Source: Sipunculus nudus (lineage: Eukaryota > Annelida > Sipuncula > Golfingiida > Sipunculidae). From it: a stretch of 64,000 bases of DNA. Made by a program: the position numbers and the translations under genes. The stretch spans positions 29,885,340-29,949,339 of the forward strand of contig CM049322.1 in assembly GCA_026874595.1 (NCBI GenBank), in the 5' to 3' direction. Positions 61,601 to 64,000 of the stretch are shown here, piece after piece. Under the pieces are notes generated by a model. It was not told where the DNA came from, made no database searches, and was given only the letters and a program-made list of their open reading frames with translations. Numbering within the stretch: the stretch's first letter is position 1; the number at the start of each line of letters is the position of its first letter.

Positions 61601-62092
61601 ACCTTGTGACCTCAAAATCTATACGATTCTTCTCCAACTTAGTAGGTGAGCTATATGTGAAAGATCAAAGAATTGGGATGAAAGGGTTGGCTTAAAATGC
61701 ATCCACAGGCTTTTCAAAGAAGAGGCTCCTGTGACCTTGACCTTTGACCTTTTGACCTAAAAAAAATTATGGTTCTTCCCCTGTTGGTAAGTGAGCTGTA
61801 TGTGAAAGATGGAAGGTTTGGGATGAAAATTTTGTCTCAAAGAGTTATTTCTGGGGGGTGTAAACACACCCCATAACTTCGAGAATATAGGCCACAGTGA
61901 CCTAATTTCAGGTTTGCAAGGAGATCTTTTTATAACCTCTAAGACTGCATAGGGTTCATGGCCCTAGCCCCTACAGTTACGATTTGTGCCCTGCTAATGG
62001 ACGGACGGCCAGCCGGACGGACAGACGGAAGGACAACGGACAAAGACCCATCGCTATAGCCCAGCATGACTGAAAGTCAGCTGAGCTAAAAA
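58630..62092 (+). mobile_element. family E element split near its start by a D element
   Basis: A short left piece (58630-58648, 'tcaaggaaatacatgccag') and the right piece from 59986 ('...ttgagaaacaggtgctt') correspond to contiguous 'tcaaggaaatccattgagaaac' at 21260. It runs through about 140-bp half-site repeats (61.3-61.8 kb) and an ACGG microsatellite to the hairpin at 62057-62092. LINE-B coding sequence resumes immediately after. Confidence 0.65.
58649..59985 (+). mobile_element. family D element, full-length reference copy
   Basis: It starts AACTAGAATACGGGTAGTC, pairs with GACTACGTGTAT to form a 5' hairpin, and continues into GTATCCGCC. It ends with GTATCCGCAAAAC then CTCT then GGTGGATAC inside a hairpin at about 59956-59985. 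Exact GGTGGCGCCACC palindromes occur at 59078, 59227, 59356, 59505 and 59665 (spacings 149, 129, 149, 160). A (CGG)n-rich patch lies near 59920-59940. It is 1.34 kb and non-coding. Confidence 0.75.
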
Positions 62093-64000
62093 TAGTAGAT
62101 TAGCTATGATAGACAAAAGGATTAAACAAATTTCACAGCTTATTAGTGTAAATTCAAAAGCTAAGGATATAGAAAGATTAAAAGAAGAAAAGCATTTACT
62201 TGAAATAGAAAAAAATGAAATATTTGATAACATAACAAAAGGTGCTCAAATACGTAGTAGAGCTCATTGGATTGAACAAGGGGAAAAGAGTACGAAATAC
62301 TTTTTCAAGCTGGAGAATAAAAACCAGTCAGATAACACTATTTATAAAATCAGAGAAAACAATAATATAATAGAAGATGATGAAGAAATACTAAATCATA
62401 TAAATAATTATTACAAAAACTTATATACATCACACAATCCATGTGTGAAAGAGATACAGAAATACTTAAATAATATAAAATCTTTAAATGTTTTAAGTGA
62501 TGAAGATAAAGATATATGTGATGCAGAAATGACAATGGATGAAATTAAAATGGCTGTAACTCAAATGAAGAAAAACAAGTCCCTAGGATTAGATGGCATC
62601 CCTATTGAATTCTACGTGACTTTTTGGGACGACCTAAAAGAGTTTTTATATAATGCTTTTATAGAATCGTATCGTCACAATAAATTATGTACTACAATGC
62701 GTACAGCTGTAATAGCAATATTATTTAAGAAAGGAGACAAATATAATTCAAATAATTATAGACCTATAAGCCTCTGTAACACTGATTATAAAATATTAGC
62801 ACAAGTATTAGCAAATAGATTGCAAAATATTTTACCAAAAATAATTGACACAGATCAGACCGGACACATTAAAGGTAGAAACATCGGAAATAATTTACGC
62901 CTAATCATGGACATATTTGAATTTGCTAATAATATAATAAAGAAGGGGGGGTTAATTTTTCTCGATTTTACAAAGGCTTTTGATAGCTTAGAATGAAATT
63001 TTATGTTTGAAACTTTTAAAAAATTTAATTTTGGTCAGAACTTTATCAACTGGATTAAAACTATTTACAATAACCCACTTTTTACCACAAAAAACAACGG
63101 ATGGTTATCTTAAAAAAATGTAATGAAAAGAGGTATGCGACAGGGCTGTCCAGTATCTGCATTACTTTTTATTATTTCAGTTGAAATATTGGCACAAAAA
63201 ATACGAACAAATTATAATATTAACGGCGTTATTTTTTTGGCAGTAAAGAAATAAAACTTAGCCAATATGCAGATGATACTACTTTGACTCTGAGAAATGA
63301 TAATTCAGTTTCAACTGCCTTGAAGGAAATTTATGAATTTGGAAACCTAGCTGATTTAAAACTAAATCTGGAAAAAACTACCGCTTTAGATCTGGGAAAT
63401 AATAAGCGGCATAAAGATCCAATAGGAGTAAAATGGACAAAACAGCCAGTAAAATGCTTAGGAATTTGGTTTGGATATGATGAGAAATGTATAGAAAAAC
63501 TAAACTGGGAAGATAAAATTGATAAAATAGAAAATAACATAAAAATTTGGAAGTTGAGGAATCTAAGTTTAATTGGAAAAATATTAATTGTTAAGACAAT
63601 ACTTTTATCCAAAATAGCATTATAAGCTTCGGTACTACCAATTCCGGACGGATTCGAAAAAAGAATAAACAAAGTTATTTATAACTATATTTGGAATAAA
63701 ACAGAAAAAATTAAAAGGTCAGTTTTAATAAGAGATATAGAGGAAGGCGGTCTTAAAATGATCGATATCAATAGTTGGTTACTTTCATTTAAAGCTGCAT
63801 GGGTACCAAGAATACTTTATGAAGAAAATAAATGGAAACATATCTTTAAATATTATTTACACAACTGTGGGCTCCATACAGACTGGGTATTTAACACAAA
63901 CTGTGTATCAATAAAGCAGTTTTGCATATTGAAACATATACCCCAATTTTATAGAGAAGTGATATTAGCTTTTAATAAATGTAAGGTTAAAAGAGAGATT
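62093..64000 (+). pseudogene. LINE-B ORF2, reverse transcriptase half (continues past the window)
   Basis: The frame at 62106-62996 (296 codons, the longest in the window) reads 'RSRAHWIEQGEKSTKYFF', 'LGLDGIPIEFY' (RT entry), 'NYRPISLCNTDYKILAQVL', 'DQTGHIKGRNIGNN' and 'LIFLDFTKAFDSLE' (motif A, first catalytic Asp). A TGA and shifts follow; 'RGMRQGCPVSALLF' (about 63130-63170) is motif B. 'YADDTTL' near 63267-63287 is the catalytic box, in the frame leading into 63284-63625 with 'CLGIWFG' and 'LSLIGKILIVKT'. One TAA (63623) then 'GGLKMIDINSW' and 'SFKAAWVPRILYEE' to the window edge. At least three disabling changes, fewer per kb than LINE-A. Confidence 0.85.

Larger units (their letters stand above)
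52460..64000 (+). mobile_element. LINE-B: L1/Tx1-type retrotransposon split by a 7.17-kb insertion, runs off the window
   Basis: In order: ORF1 (zinc knuckle then NADAR), endonuclease (about 54016-54720), linker, insertion of unrelated elements (54926-62092), then the ORF2 linker and RT (62093 to beyond 64000). The linker before the insertion ('INYSKSKRKEN') and after it ('GAQIRSRAHWIEQGEKSTKYF') are neighbouring parts of the usual endonuclease-RT spacer in L1/Tx1-type LINEs, so this is one interrupted element. The 5' boundary is approximate and the 3' end lies outside the window. Confidence 0.8.

Noticed and set aside
57065-62000. Series of 60-110 codon frames in family E and D
   Set aside because: The frames recur only because the non-coding repeats recur. 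They have no protein-domain signal, and frames open on both strands.

Overview
This looks like a gene-poor, transposon-dense stretch of an invertebrate nuclear genome. My best guess is a lophotrochozoan, probably a bivalve mollusc. The reasons are AT-rich intron or intergenic DNA, long (TA)n, (GA)n and poly-G tracts, 2A-bearing and NADAR-bearing LINEs, and swarms of hairpin-ended non-autonomous elements with ACGG-type microsatellites next to their ends. There is no sign of bacterial gene organisation. The species assignment is inference.

Host coding content is almost nil. The one convincing host exon is a phase 1-1 immunoglobulin-like domain exon on the minus strand at 3482-3778. Everything else that reads as protein is retroelement or transposase debris. 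LINE-A (about 5.2-10.26 kb, +) is a full-length but riddled LINE with a 2A-like leader, an L1-ORF1p-like ORF1, an endonuclease, an RT and a Cys/His tail. RT fragments lie at 11.4-11.75 kb (-) and 23.4-24.5 kb (+). Pogo/Tigger-like transposase tails lie at 17.9-18.2, 24.9-25.2 and possibly 19.06-19.27 kb. LINE-B (about 52.5 kb to beyond the window end, +) is an L1/Tx1-type element whose ORF1 carries a NADAR domain behind a zinc knuckle. Its ORF2 is cut in two by a 7.17-kb insertion at 54926-62092.

Most of the rest is a few non-autonomous families, named here for convenience. F1 starts with a TGACCCATGGGTCA palindrome and ends in a TAGCTCAGCTGACT/AGTCAGCTGAGCTA hairpin plus AAAA. C starts AGGCCTnCAGGCCT-AATGCGAACCTGTG and ends CACAGGTTCGCTAAAAA. 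D starts with a GTAGTC/GACTAC hairpin then GTATCCGCC and ends in a GTATCCGC/GCGGATAC hairpin. E is made of about 140-bp repeats carrying TGACCTTTGACCT and has an F1-type 3' end. They nest in each other (D in C in F1 at 37-41 kb; D in F1 at 12.3-15.7 kb; F1, E and D inside LINE-B). F1, C and D share one design: a 5' hairpin followed by an inset inverted repeat that recurs at the 3' end. That fits Helentron/Helitron-like rolling-circle passengers better than cut-and-paste MITEs.

The most interesting items are the NADAR domain inside a LINE ORF1, the common hairpin/asymmetric-inverted-repeat plan, a 12-bp palindrome GGTGGCGCCACC seen in at least 19 exact copies across three families, and E-family arrays of nuclear-receptor-like half-sites. 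Element boundaries and counts were read by eye and may be off by several bases.
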